Source of the DNA: Bacteroidota bacterium
GTDB lineage: Bacteria; Bacteroidota; Bacteroidia; Chitinophagales; Chitinophagaceae
Assembly: GCA_018266455.1 (NCBI GenBank)
Contig: JAFEAJ010000031.1
Coordinates: forward strand, 1 to 64,000
Reading direction: 5' to 3'
Length of the DNA stretch: 64,000 bases
Under the pieces are notes generated by a model, which worked only from the letters and a program-made list of their open reading frames with translations, was not told where the DNA came from and ran no database searches. Position 1 is the first letter of the stretch, and every line of letters starts with the position of its first letter. Positions 26,422 to 35,893 of this stretch are shown here, in pieces. The position numbers and the translations under genes are program-made.

Positions 26422-28047
26422 CTAAATCAGCATCCTCAAAGGCTCTTCCAGCAGGCTTTTCAGCGTTTGTAAAAATGCAGATCCTGTTGCGCCGTCAACA
26501 ACACGGTGGTCGCAGCTTAGAGTCACTTTCATTACATTGCCGGGAACCACAGCTCCATTTTTTACAACAGGCACCTGGCTGATCCCGCCAACTGCCAATA
26601 TGCACGCATCTGGCGGATTAATGATTGCCGTGAACTCTTCAACACCAAACATGCCAAGATTTGAAATCGTAAAAGTGCTTCCTTCCCAATCAGCAGGCTG
26701 CAATTTTTTGTTCTTTGCTCTTTGTGCAAAATCTTTTACTTCAGTTGCAATTTGTGCAAGCGATTTGGTGTCTGCAAAACGCACCACGGGAACGAGCAGC
26801 CCATCTTCTACTGCAACAGCAACGCCAATGTTCACGTGATGGTTGATGCGAATTTTATCGCCCAGCCAACTGCTGTTCACAGCCGGATGTTTTTTCAAGG
26901 CAACAGCAACGGCTTTCAGCACAATATCATTAAAAGAAATTTTTACAGAAGCTGTTTCATTCAGCTTCGCACGGCTTTCAACGGCTTTGTCCATGTCTAT
27001 GCTCATCGTTACATAGAAATGCGGCGCACTGAATTTGCTTTCAGCCAGGCGCTTTGCAATCACTTTGCGCATCTGCGAAACCGGGGCTTCGTCAAAGCTT
27101 ACTTGCCCTGCAGGCATTTGCTGTGCGGCAACTGTAGGCTGTTGACTGTCTACTGCTTTATAATTATCAATATCGCTCTTCACAATCCTTCCTCCATCGC
27201 CTGTTCCCGCCACTTTTGAAATATCAATTCCTTTTTCCTGGGCTAATTTTTTTGCAAGTGGAGAAGCTTTCACTCTTCCATCGCCGTTCAATGAGGGCGC
27301 ATTTGCTTCAGCAGAAGCTGCTGCTGCAGCAGCAGGCTGGGCCTCGGCTTGAGAAGCCGATGCCGCAGCAACAGGTGCAGCCCCTCTATTTTTTACTGCA
27401 GCTACAATTTTTTGCACATCCACTTTTTTCTCATCCCCAATGATTGCGAGCAAATCATTCACCTGAATTTTTTCTCCTTTTTGAGCGCCGATATATAAAA
27501 GCTTTCCGGTTTTATAGCTTTCCAGTTCCATTGTTGCTTTGTCAGTTTCAATATCTGCGAGGACATCTCCTTTTTTAACGATGTCGCCTACCTTTTTTTG
27601 CCAGTCGGCAATCACGCCTTCCGTCATGGTATCGCTCAGGCGGGGCATCAGGATCACTTCTTCTATTTTTGAAATATCAACAGCAGGCGCAGAAGCCGCG
27701 GCAGGCTTGGCTCCCGGCGCAGGTGCTTTTGCTTCTTCTTTTTTAGCAGGCGTTGTAGATTTTGTTTGAGCAGCTCCGCCAACTTTCACTAATGATGAAA
27801 TATCTTCTCCTGGTTTGCCGATGATGGCGAGCAAATCGTTCACCTGCAGTTTGCTCCCTTTGTCGCCGCCGACATGTAGCAGTGTGCCATCTTTATAGCT
27901 CTCCAGTTCCATCGTCGCTTTATCAGTTTCCACTTCGGCAAGCAGGTCGCCTTTCTTCACCGCATCGCCCACTTTTTTGTGCCATGAAGCAATCACACCT
28001 TCGGTCATGGTATCGCTCAGGCGCGGCATCAAAATAACTTCAGCCAT
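26422..28047 (-). CDS. aceF: Pyruvate dehydrogenase E2, dihydrolipoamide acetyltransferase
   Basis: 541-residue E2 subunit. Two N-terminal lipoyl domains, each with ETDKATMELES (lipoyl Lys43 and Lys170), are joined by Ala/Pro-rich linkers. The peripheral-subunit-binding domain has VKASPLAKKLAQEKGIDISK near residue 258. The catalytic acyltransferase domain ends with SCDHRVVDGATGSAFLQ (His and Asp active site). The two near-identical lipoyl domains point to an internal duplication. E1 and E3 genes are not adjacent. Confidence 0.94.
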   Translation of the reverse strand: MAEVILMPRLSDTMTEGVIASWHKKVGDAVKKGDLLAEVETDKATMELESYKDGTLLHVGGDKGSKLQVNDLLAIIGKPGEDISSLVKVGGAAQTKSTTPAKKEEAKAPAPGAKPAAASAPAVDISKIEEVILMPRLSDTMTEGVIADWQKKVGDIVKKGDVLADIETDKATMELESYKTGKLLYIGAQKGEKIQVNDLLAIIGDEKKVDVQKIVAAVKNRGAAPVAAASASQAEAQPAAAAAASAEANAPSLNGDGRVKASPLAKKLAQEKGIDISKVAGTGDGGRIVKSDIDNYKAVDSQQPTVAAQQMPAGQVSFDEAPVSQMRKVIAKRLAESKFSAPHFYVTMSIDMDKAVESRAKLNETASVKISFNDIVLKAVAVALKKHPAVNSSWLGDKIRINHHVNIGVAVAVEDGLLVPVVRFADTKSLAQIATEVKDFAQRAKNKKLQPADWEGSTFTISNLGMFGVEEFTAIINPPDACILAVGGISQVPVVKNGAVVPGNVMKVTLSCDHRVVDGATGSAFLQTLKSLLEEPLRMLI

Positions 28048-28168
28048 ATATACAATCAGTTTGATTTTTGAGACCCCGAAATTAGGGAAACTATCTTTAA
28101 TTGCTCAATTTGAAAATGCCTCAATTCCTCTATTGAGCAATTGCGCCATTTTCACATTTTCTAATTTA

Positions 28169-28215
28169 TTATGATACCAGCATCAGTTTTCATGGCGTCA
28201 TTGTTGCAGGCGAAG
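28169..28215 (-). repeat. Dispersed ~48-bp intergenic repeat, copy A
   Basis: Minus-strand sequence reads GCAACAATGACGCCATGAAA then ACTGATGCTGGTATCATAA. Matches copies at 28448-28495, 58069-58116 and, more weakly, 41835-41886. Confidence 0.65.
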
Positions 28216-28447
28216 CTTCGTTAAAAATTTATTTCCAGTGGAAATGAATTTTTAATCAATCCATTCATCGGTAGTGATGCAATTGAGCTTTAGCTTTCTC
28301 CGCAAGTTGTTGTTATCGTTTCGGGTTTCCTTCCACCAATTCATATCGGTCGGTGAAGGCGCCGACCGATAGTAGTGAAAAACTCGAATGAAAAGTGTGG
28401 AAAGACCCCAAGGGCACATGTCATAAACATTAAATAAGGCCATCTTT

Positions 28448-28495
28448 TTATGATGCGAGCATCGGTTTTCAAGGCATCAATATTGCGTCGCAATC
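28448..28495 (-). repeat. Dispersed ~48-bp intergenic repeat, copy B
   Basis: Minus-strand sequence reads GATTGCGACGCAATATTGAT then GCCTTGAAAACCGATGC and a CATAA end. Same orientation as copy A, 230 bp away. Confidence 0.65.
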
Positions 28496-28626
28496 ACTTC
28501 AATAGCATACTTGTATTGGCCTTAGGCTAAGGATAGAGTTCTAGGAAAAATTCATTTTTTAGGTTTTCTGGATTCTCTTCCCAATCTTTTCTTTCGGGAT
28601 TTCGGTTTCCCCGGCCTTCCCACTTA

Positions 28627-31600
28627 TCAGCCCGCTATAATTGCCACATCCTTCACGTTTCCAGTTCTTTTCAACACTCCCCAATGCTGCAGTTCACCTT
28701 TTATGGCTTTGCGAACGGTTTTATACAGCACATACCATAGCAGCCAGCGCCACGCTAACCTTTGCGGGATCAGCCACACCAATTTTGCCATCTTTTCTTT
28801 TTCGAAAACAAAAGCAAGCATGGCAACAGCTACATCTACCAACATAAATATAATATAGTAGAAACCGATTTTCCCTGCATTGCCAGTGAAAAGCCCGATC
28901 AGCATAAAAAAATCAGCAAGCGGAATTACAGAAGGGATGATGTACTGGAATATCAGGATATTCGGCATAGCTGCCCAGCCGAGCCATTTATATTTCCAGT
29001 TGAACAGGGTATCCCGGTTTTTCCAGAAAGTCTGCATCACGCCAAAGCTCCAACGGGAACGTTGTTTCAGGAACATCTTTATTGTTTCAGGCGCTTCCGT
29101 CATCGCAATGGCTTTGTTGTCGTTGTCGATGGTATACCCTTTTCTCAAAATGCGCACAGTAAGGTCGCAGTCCTCTGCCAGTGTATCGGTGGTGAAGCCG
29201 CCGGCATCTTCAATTGCTTTTTTTCTAAAAGCACCAATAGCGCCGGGAACAACAGTGATCGCATTAATATAAGAAAAGGCCTTTCTGTCGAAATTCTGGC
29301 TGCTGATGTATTCAATAGACTGCCATTTAGTGAGCAGGTTCACCTGGTTGCCTACTTTCACATTGCCAGCCACTGCCCCTACATTATCGCCATAGCCTGG
29401 CGCAAAGTGCATCATCATTTTCGAAATGGCATCGGGCAATAGTTTGGTGTCTGCGTCAATACAAACCACAAAGTCTGCATTGGACTGCTGTATGCCATAA
29501 TTTAGTGCTGAAGCTTTTCCCCCATTTGGCTTAGTGAACACTTTTACTTTATTGTTATTGTCAAAAGCCGCGATCACTTTTTGGTAAGTGGTGTCTTTGC
29601 TCCCGTCATCAACAAAAATAATCTCGAGGTTGGGGTAATCGCCATTCAACAAGCTTTTTATGGAGCTCACCGCATTCACTTCTTCATTAAATGCCGGAAC
29701 GATGATGCTCACTAACGGGGCATTGCTGCCATCCGGCAACCAAAAGGGCTGCCTTGCAAATTGCTTTTCATAATAATACTCCTGGGTGGCTATGGCGCCA
29801 AGAAAAACAATGCGCCCAATGGACAGGATGATAAATAAAATGAAAAGCGAAAACAAAATATGCGATCCCCAATAAGCGAGCTCGGCCAGGTAATAATTAA
29901 TTTGAAGGATATAATAACCGCTTCCTTTGGGCACTACAGGCATCAGGTCATCTTTTGTCTTCCCAAGCAAATCTGCAATTGTGGTAAAAGTATATCCTCT
30001 TGCCCTGAAATAATGTATTATCTGGGGCAAAGCTTTAACTGTTGCTTCGCGGCCATCGCCACCGGCATCATGCAGCAGAATGATGTTGCCGCTTAGGTCC
30101 TGGGCAGTCATCTCTTGTTTGCGGCGGATGACCCTTGCCACAATGGAGTCAGCAGGTGTTCCTGGCTCCCAGTCGAGCGGGTCGAGCGATTCGCCGATAT
30201 CCAGGTAATTCAACTGCCGGGCAATCGCCACGGGGATCAGCTCTTCAGCTTTTGTGGGCTCAAAGTCTGCATTATAAGGCGCCCTGAACATTACTGTTGA
30301 ATGCCCTGTGATACATTCCAGCAGCAATCGTGTAGATTCTATTTCAAGAATAGCCCTTTTGCGGCTGACCTTGGAGATGTCTGGATGGGTAAAGGTATGG
30401 TTGCCGATTTCGTGGCCCTCTCGAAAAATCCTTTTTACAAGCGGGATATTGTTCTCTGCATTAATGCCCACCATAAAAAAAGCGGCCGGCACTTTTTCAC
30501 GGCTAAGGATATCTAAAATTTGAGGTGTGTAAACCGGGTCAGGGCCGTCGTCGAAAGTAAGCACCAGCTTCTTCTTATCGAGCGTGCCATATTTCCTTGC
30601 CACCCATTTTGAGGGCAGCGTGTCATACCTTTCCTCGCTGATCAGATACTCAGAGCTGTCGAGTTCCAGTTTTATTTTTCCTGTAGTCGGGCCGCCAAGT
30701 ATGTCAAGCACTTCGCCCTGGCCTGAATAGGCCGGGGTTTCATCATTCATGAACATCCTCACATTATTAAAATTCCCGAAATCATAATGCCTGGCACTGT
30801 CTTTTCCCATATCCCTGTCATAAAAATCCCACATGCGCGAATCTTCGGAGCCTAACCGCCAAAGTGCGACCCCGCTTAACCCATATTCAACGGCAAACCG
30901 CATGGTGTTAAACGTTGTGGCCGCATCCGTAAAATGCACTTCATGATCGGCGCCCTTTCCGTCGCTATAAGCAAAATGAAGGTTATAAGAATTGTTGTCG
31001 AAATCAATAGAGCCATCATAGCTCCTGGCGAGGGTTAGCGCCTGCTGGTACTTTAGCGGCCCAACCGAATCCACTTTCCCATTGTTATCAAACCTCCAGT
31101 CATAACCAAAACCTGCAATAGCAAGGATAAGTTTATTTGACGGGATTTTTTGGGCCGCCTGGTCAACTGCGGCTTCGATCCATTTTTGATGGCATATCGG
31201 GCCCGGGGCGGTGCTTTCTGAAAATTGGTCATACGCCATTAAACAGATATAGTCATTGTATTCCGACAAACTGGTAAGATCATAATCCTCATTAAATGGC
31301 GCCACGTCCTGGGTAACTAAAAAACCATTCGCATGGAGCTTTTGATACAATTCTTTCTGGAAAAGAACAAAAGTTTCGCTTTTCGGCTCTTTCAATTCTT
31401 CAAAGTCGATATTGATGCCATCCAGCCCATATTTTTTCAGTGTTCCAATAATGCCATTGATCAGGTGCTCTTTTTTCTTATGGTCAGTAAAAATGCGATG
31501 AACGATATCGCCACGGAATTTCTGGTTCACGTTGTTGGTAAGTATCGGCAATATTTTTACCTGCGCCTTGTTCATGATATTCAGCGCAGCCGTATCGATA

Positions 31601-32112
31601 TTGGCCACCAACGAGTCGCCCGCCGGGTCCAGGAAAAACCATTCAGGGAAAACCACGTTGATGTGCGCAATATTCTGCTTTAGCGAAGAAAGCGACTGTG
31701 GGTCCCAGCTAACATAAAAAGCAGCACGTATGCCGGCTGTGAATTTTTTAAAAGAATAGAAGCTGGAGTCTGCCTGAACGATGACGCCATTTTTTTTCCT
31801 GAACTTTTTTGGCAGCGGGTAAGCCCCGCCTTTATAAGCCTGCTTTTCGGTAATGAATTTCCTGAATCCGGAATATTGTTTTAATATCTTGCTTTTTTGG
31901 GCAAAGCTGCTACTGGTATCCAGCAAGGCCTGCTTGTCCTGGGCTGCGGCAAACTGGGGAAGGTCGGGAGTGTAAACCCTCGACATGGCGATAGCTATAA
32001 TGATTACCGCAAAAACCAGGAACATTAATAAAACCCTCCCGCTCCATTTGAACCTGAGCCAGCGCGATGGGGAATCGGTTTGAAAAACCTGGTTGGGTGA
32101 ATTTTTTGCCAT
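28627..32112 (-). CDS. GH18 - polysaccharide deacetylase - GT2 glycosyltransferase fusion
   Basis: 1161-residue inner-membrane enzyme with three catalytic modules. An N-terminal membrane anchor (about 27-43) leads to a GH18 hydrolase domain (about 125-430) with DGINIDFE, catalytic Glu238. A NodB/CE4 deacetylase (about 515-715) has TFDDGP (519-524), HTFTH (572-576) and RAPYN (610). After a helix near 750-772 comes a processive GT2 domain (about 798-1030) with VDDGS, CIDADT (Asp886, Asp888), AEDCD (Asp981) and QRSRW (1017-1021), then C-terminal helices. This suggests synthesis, deacetylation and trimming of a beta-linked amino-sugar polymer such as chitin- or PNAG-like exopolysaccharide. Start at MAKNSPNQ; the 31 residues upstream look untranslated. 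Confidence 0.93.
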   Translation of the reverse strand: MAKNSPNQVFQTDSPSRWLRFKWSGRVLLMFLVFAVIIIAIAMSRVYTPDLPQFAAAQDKQALLDTSSSFAQKSKILKQYSGFRKFITEKQAYKGGAYPLPKKFRKKNGVIVQADSSFYSFKKFTAGIRAAFYVSWDPQSLSSLKQNIAHINVVFPEWFFLDPAGDSLVANIDTAALNIMNKAQVKILPILTNNVNQKFRGDIVHRIFTDHKKKEHLINGIIGTLKKYGLDGINIDFEELKEPKSETFVLFQKELYQKLHANGFLVTQDVAPFNEDYDLTSLSEYNDYICLMAYDQFSESTAPGPICHQKWIEAAVDQAAQKIPSNKLILAIAGFGYDWRFDNNGKVDSVGPLKYQQALTLARSYDGSIDFDNNSYNLHFAYSDGKGADHEVHFTDAATTFNTMRFAVEYGLSGVALWRLGSEDSRMWDFYDRDMGKDSARHYDFGNFNNVRMFMNDETPAYSGQGEVLDILGGPTTGKIKLELDSSEYLISEERYDTLPSKWVARKYGTLDKKKLVLTFDDGPDPVYTPQILDILSREKVPAAFFMVGINAENNIPLVKRIFREGHEIGNHTFTHPDISKVSRKRAILEIESTRLLLECITGHSTVMFRAPYNADFEPTKAEELIPVAIARQLNYLDIGESLDPLDWEPGTPADSIVARVIRRKQEMTAQDLSGNIILLHDAGGDGREATVKALPQIIHYFRARGYTFTTIADLLGKTKDDLMPVVPKGSGYYILQINYYLAELAYWGSHILFSLFILFIILSIGRIVFLGAIATQEYYYEKQFARQPFWLPDGSNAPLVSIIVPAFNEEVNAVSSIKSLLNGDYPNLEIIFVDDGSKDTTYQKVIAAFDNNNKVKVFTKPNGGKASALNYGIQQSNADFVVCIDADTKLLPDAISKMMMHFAPGYGDNVGAVAGNVKVGNQVNLLTKWQSIEYISSQNFDRKAFSYINAITVVPGAIGAFRKKAIEDAGGFTTDTLAEDCDLTVRILRKGYTIDNDNKAIAMTEAPETIKMFLKQRSRWSFGVMQTFWKNRDTLFNWKYKWLGWAAMPNILIFQYIIPSVIPLADFFMLIGLFTGNAGKIGFYYIIFMLVDVAVAMLAFVFEKEKMAKLVWLIPQRLAWRWLLWYVLYKTVRKAIKGELQHWGVLKRTGNVKDVAIIAG

Positions 32113-32591
32113 AAGTAGGTGAGGGCAAATTTCCTTCCTTTTGCAAATCTGCCAAAATTGTTGAGAAGAATTTAACAAAAACAAGCCATTAGCTCTGGGT
32201 TGCAATTCAACATTTGCGGTTGGCTTCGGGCCTTTGCCTAACCTGCCAGTGAGTTGTACACTGTTTTTACGCTTTTCATAATTTTAAAATTTAGTTGTTA
32301 AAAATTGATTTACCTGTTTGTTGGCTTGCCCGCCGGTGTTCGGAAAAGCTGAGGCAAAGATGAGCGAGAGGGGAAAAAGGAGCCGTATTAATACATTTAC
32401 TTACGATTTTATTCGTTTGTAAACTGATAAAGAAGGATAAAACTCTTATTTAACAGAGGAGTATTATTTTATCAGGGCTATATATTGTACCTGATATTAC
32501 ATTGTTGGCAGTAGTTCTACTTGTGCTAACATCAACTTTCAGACAAATTCAGCAAGTTTCGGGTTTTATGATGGCAATATAGCTCTGACAT
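32113..32591 (-). other. Intergenic gap, no gene seen
   Basis: 479 bp upstream of the GH18-CE4-GT2 gene. It holds a 12-bp palindrome AATTTTAAAATT at about 32280. No believable ORF or promoter box; the AT-rich right half runs into the Ada-like pseudogene. Confidence 0.5.
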
Positions 32592-32926
32592 TTGCAATAT
32601 AAAATTCAAATAATAGAAACACTAAATCATTTCAATTATGATCGTATTGCAGAAGTGATTGATTACATTAAAGTAAACTTCAAGCAACAACCCAATTTGA
32701 ACGAAGTTGCAGAACAGGTGCATTTAAGTCCGGCAAACTTTCAGCGGGTATTTACTGAATGGGCAGGAACAACACCAAAAAAATTTTGACAGACAAACAA
32801 GATAGTTTATTTGACACAGCTTTCGAGACAGGGCTTTCAGGCACAAGCCGTTTGCGCGATTTGTTTGTAGATATCGAAGGGATGATGCCACACAAACAAA
32901 TTGGCTGCACAGGCATACGCCAATAA
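32592..32926 (+). pseudogene. Ada-like (AraC HTH / O6-methylguanine methyltransferase) remnant
   Basis: Two out-of-register pieces of one ancestral gene. 32592-32789 encodes an AraC-type HTH start (DRIAEVIDYIKVNFKQQPNL, VHLSPANFQRVFTEWAGTTP) and stops at TGA after PKKF. From 32789 a second frame continues the same family: DSLFDTAFETGLSGTSRLRD, LFVDIEGMMP, then TAA at 32924-32926. About 15 codons between the pieces are missing and the whole methyltransferase domain is lost. The first codon is TTG instead of ATG. Not functional. Confidence 0.75.
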
Positions 32927-33241
32927 AAAAAATAACAACACCAAGAGTAAATCTGGCTTTTAGAACAATAGCTGAATATAAAAGCCAGCTGCTAACAGAC
33001 GTACTGGCAATGGCAGGGGTCGAGGCACAAACCTTTGGCTGCAGTTCGTTGCGCAGATATAGTTTCGGACGAATAACGCCTATCAGCAGAATAAATAATG
33101 AGCCTTCGTGTCTTTAGTCAGCAGCGCCACCAGAACGGAATACAGAATGCCGCCACATCGCCAAAACGAAGCCGTTATACGGCACTCAGCAAACTATTTG
33201 CACCAACTGCACAACTCTTAACTTTTACATACATTTGGAGC
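32927..33241 (+). other. Non-coding debris after the Ada-like remnant
   Basis: 315 bp. It includes imperfect dyads such as GCCGTTATACGGC (33171-33183). No methyltransferase domain remnant was found, and no gene. Ends with a -7 box for the RidA gene. Confidence 0.5.
33230..33237 (+). promoter_or_regulatory. -7 box (TACATTTG) 4 nt before ridA start
   Basis: TACATTTG fits TAnnTTTG. Only 4 nt separate it from the ATG at 33242, which would make the mRNA leaderless. No -33 TTTG at standard spacing. Confidence 0.45.
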
Positions 33242-33622
33242 ATGGAAAAGAAAATTATCAATACCGGCAATGCTCCTGCCCCAATTGGCCCATACAATCA
33301 GGCAGTGCTGATCAATGATATGCTTTTTATTTCCGGGCAGGTTGCCATTAACCCGGCAACCGGAAATATAGAAGCAAATGACATTGTTTCAGAAACACAC
33401 CAGGTGATGCATAACCTTAAATCTATTTTAGCAGGAACGAACATGGATTTTAACCATGTTGTCAAAACAACCATATTTCTTAGCGATATGTCGTTATTTG
33501 CGAACGTGAATGAAGTTTATGGCAAATATTTTTCCGGCGATTTCCCTGCGCGGGAAACGGTTGCAGTAAAAGGCCTGCCCAAAAATGTAAATGTAGAAAT
33601 CAGTATGATTGCTGTAAAGTAG
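33242..33622 (+). CDS. ridA: RidA family enamine/imine deaminase
   Basis: 126-residue YjgF/YER057c/UK114 protein that hydrolyses reactive enamines/imines such as 2-aminoacrylate. Motifs: NAPAPIGPYNQAVLINDMLF, ISGQVAINPATG, FPARETVAV (substrate-binding Arg) and LPKNVNVEISMIAV with the conserved Glu. Start placed at MEKKIINTGNAP; a longer upstream frame to 33098 is not family sequence. It stands alone, convergent with kbl. A 7-bp hairpin (GCCTTTC/GAAAGGC, 33640-33660) lies between the two stops. Confidence 0.93.
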   Translation: MEKKIINTGNAPAPIGPYNQAVLINDMLFISGQVAINPATGNIEANDIVSETHQVMHNLKSILAGTNMDFNHVVKTTIFLSDMSLFANVNEVYGKYFSGDFPARETVAVKGLPKNVNVEISMIAVK

Positions 33623-33678
33623 CCAGAGATACGTATAATGCCTTTCTGTTTCTGAAAGGCCCTTCAGCCTTTACCGGC

Positions 33679-34866
33679 TTATTTCAGTACCTTCAATTCC
33701 CTGCCAATTTTTGCAAATGCAGTTATTGCTTTATCTAAATGCTTTTGTTCATGTGCTGCGCTCAGCTGTACTCGTATTCTTGCCTGTCCTTTTGCAACAA
33801 CCGGGTAAAAAAACCCGATTGCATAAATTCCTTCCACTAAAAGGTTGGCTGCAAAATTTTGTGCTACCACTGCATCATATAGCATAATGGGCACAATGGG
33901 ATGGTCGCCGGGTTTAATATCAAAACCTGCTTCCATCATTTTTTTTCGGAAATATTTGGTATTGTATTCCAATTTATCTCTTAGCTCGGTAGTTTCACTA
34001 AGCATATCCAAGACAGCAATAGACGCTCCTACAATTGATGGTGCAAGGCTATTGGAAAAAAGATAAGGGCGGCTCCTTTGCCTCAGCATTTCAACAATCT
34101 CCTTCCTGCCACTGGTGAACCCGCCGCTGGCTCCTCCCAGGGCTTTGCCAAGTGTGCCTGTTATGATATCGATCCTTCCCATAACGCCCCTATACTCATG
34201 CGTGCCCCTTCCCGTTTTGCCTAAAAACCCAGATGAATGACTTTCATCTATCATAACAATTGCGTCATATTTGTCGGCCAGCCTGCAGATCTTGTCAAGC
34301 TGGGCAATTGTCCCGTCCATACTAAAAGAGCCATCGGTAACGATAATGCGGCTGCGAAGGTTTTGGCTTTCTTTCAATTTGGTTTCGAGGTCGGCCATGT
34401 TGTTGTGCTCATAGCGATAACGCTGCGCTTTGCATAGCCTGACCCCGTCAATGATTGAGGCGTGGTTCAGCGCATCGCTAATAATCCCATCCTGCTCATT
34501 GAACAGGGGCTCGAACACGCCCCCATTGGCATCGAAGGCGGCTGCATATAAAATCGTATCCTCTGTCCCCAAAAAATCAGCGATTTTTTTTTCCAGTTCT
34601 TTATGGATATCCTGAGTTCCGCAGATAAACCTTACGCTGCTCATGCCGTACCCGCGCCTGTCAATTGCTTTGTGCGCAGCTTCAATTACTTTGTGGTGAG
34701 AAGAAAGCCCGAGGTAATTATTAGCGCAAAAATTAAGCACAGTCTTCCCGTTCACTATAATTTCTGCACCTTGCGCACTGGCAATAATGCGTTCCGTTTT
34801 AAAGAGGCCTGAGGCCTGGATTTCTTTTAATTCCGCGCTGATCCGCTCAACGAATTTCGGGTTCAT
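33679..34866 (-). CDS. kbl: 2-amino-3-ketobutyrate CoA ligase (glycine C-acetyltransferase)
   Basis: 395-residue PLP enzyme of the alpha-oxoamine synthase family; it cleaves 2-amino-3-ketobutyrate with CoA to glycine and acetyl-CoA in threonine breakdown. Motifs: LNFCANNYLGLSSH, GYGMSSVRFICGTQ, IVTDGSFSMDGTIAQL, MIDESHSSGFLG and the PLP-lysine segment TGTLGKALGGASGG. Length and full set of motifs fit Kbl. The threonine dehydrogenase gene is not next to it. Confidence 0.93.
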   Translation of the reverse strand: MNPKFVERISAELKEIQASGLFKTERIIASAQGAEIIVNGKTVLNFCANNYLGLSSHHKVIEAAHKAIDRRGYGMSSVRFICGTQDIHKELEKKIADFLGTEDTILYAAAFDANGGVFEPLFNEQDGIISDALNHASIIDGVRLCKAQRYRYEHNNMADLETKLKESQNLRSRIIVTDGSFSMDGTIAQLDKICRLADKYDAIVMIDESHSSGFLGKTGRGTHEYRGVMGRIDIITGTLGKALGGASGGFTSGRKEIVEMLRQRSRPYLFSNSLAPSIVGASIAVLDMLSETTELRDKLEYNTKYFRKKMMEAGFDIKPGDHPIVPIMLYDAVVAQNFAANLLVEGIYAIGFFYPVVAKGQARIRVQLSAAHEQKHLDKAITAFAKIGRELKVLK

Positions 34867-35021
34867 GAACCTAAGTTTTTGTGATAAAGGTAAGAACTTG
34901 AAAGTTTAAAGCTCAAAGCTTTTGCACCTCAGGCCAGCCTGTTGCAAACACAAAATAATAAGCAGTTTGCCTTGATTTCGAGATTGTATATTAAAAAATC
35001 AGATGTTTTCATTTTTTTGCA

Positions 35022-35029
35022 TAGCTTTG
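35022..35029 (+). promoter_or_regulatory. -7 box (TAGCTTTG)
   Basis: TAGCTTTG fits TAnnTTTG; 16 nt before the ATG at 35046. No clear -33 element. Confidence 0.5.
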
Positions 35030-35045
35030 CGTTCCAAATCTTTAA

Positions 35046-35240
35046 ATGAAAAGGAAGCTTTTCATATTATTTTTTATCCTGGCTGCTTCAGCAGGTTTAG
35101 CTTTTATTTCTTATACCCACAAAAAAACAGCCCGCTCGCAGGAATGCGGCAGCGAAAAATGTGAGCAAAAAAAAGCGCAGACCGATTTTATTATTCTTGA
35201 ATCACTTTCTAAGTATTTGCTGCCTGCTACTGAAAATTGA
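35046..35240 (+). CDS. Small single-span or exported protein
   Basis: 64 residues: N-terminal hydrophobic helix (LFILFFILAASAGLAFISY) and a short charged tail with two Cys (QECGSEKCEQKK). It has a good -7 box just upstream. Start ATG with AAAGG-like sequence. Family unknown; it may be a conserved small membrane protein of this lineage. It precedes the ECF sigma gene by 108 bp. Confidence 0.55.
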   Translation: MKRKLFILFFILAASAGLAFISYTHKKTARSQECGSEKCEQKKAQTDFIILESLSKYLLPATEN

Positions 35241-35348
35241 CCTCCAACCGCCAATTAATTATTAAAGGCCTGGTATTGCTGTAACATTATCAGCACTTAT
35301 GCGTATTACCTCAAACCACCAACAGAAATTAATATTGGACTACTGTTT

Positions 35349-35834
35349 ATGACTGAAAGAGAATATAATGAATGTGTAACGAATTATGCCGATAATGTAT
35401 ATCGCTTTATTGTGAAAAACCTGCGTCACGAAGAAGACGCGAGAGATGTGGTCCAAACGGCTTTTGAAAAGTTATGGCGGAACAGAAATGAAGTGGAAAG
35501 CGGGAAAAGCAAATCGTACCTTTTTAGCATTGCCTATCACCAGATGATCGATCATATAAGAAAAGTGAAAAGAATACAGTTAAAAGACAGCTTTCATGAT
35601 GAAACAAAAGTACAGGACAAGCCATCGCACAACTTAAAAAAAATACTGGAAGTAGCATTGGCCAGGCTCAGCGAGACGCAACGATTATTAGTGCTGCTGA
35701 AAGATTATGAAGGGTATAGTTACGGAGAAATTGGAGAAATAACCGGGCTGAATGAAAGCCAGGTAAAAGTGTACCTGCACAGGGCAAGGACACAATTGAA
35801 AAATTATTTGGTAAAACCAGAAAACGTGGTTTGA
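35349..35834 (+). CDS. ECF-type RNA polymerase sigma factor
   Basis: 161-residue sigma-70 family protein. Region 2 (NVYRFIVKNLRHEEDARDVV, FEKLWRNRNEV, YLFSIAYHQMIDHIRK) and region 4 (LARLSETQRLLVLLKDYEGY, GEIGEITGLNESQVKVYLHR) are both complete. It is followed at 59 bp by an anti-sigma-like gene and a beta-barrel gene, an arrangement that suggests envelope-stress control. No FecR-type domain is present. Confidence 0.92.
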   Translation: MTEREYNECVTNYADNVYRFIVKNLRHEEDARDVVQTAFEKLWRNRNEVESGKSKSYLFSIAYHQMIDHIRKVKRIQLKDSFHDETKVQDKPSHNLKKILEVALARLSETQRLLVLLKDYEGYSYGEIGEITGLNESQVKVYLHRARTQLKNYLVKPENVV

Positions 35835-35893
35835 ACAGCAACATGAATGCACGAATTAGATTTTTGAGGGGCCCCATGCAATAAAAAAAAGAA

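Larger units (their letters stand above)
28048..28626 (-). other. Repeat- and hairpin-rich intergenic region
   Basis: 579 bp without a believable gene (a 63-codon minus frame at 28252-28443 has no domain pattern). It contains two copies of a dispersed ~48-bp repeat (28169-28215 and 28448-28495), a 14-bp dyad with one mismatch (28223-28236 with 28240-28253), a palindrome CGAAGCTTCG (28211-28220) and a 9-bp hairpin ATCGGTCGG/CCGACCGAT (28345-28370). Possibly an inactive mobile element or an RNA gene; not decided. Confidence 0.55.

Noticed and set aside
28252..28443. 63-codon minus-strand frame inside the repeat-rich gap
   Set aside because: It crosses several hairpins, and no homologous pattern was recognised.
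32940..33230. Possible integron attC-like sites after the Ada-like remnant
   Set aside because: Dyads such as GCCGTTATACGGC look superficially similar, but there is no array, no integrase and no canonical core sites.
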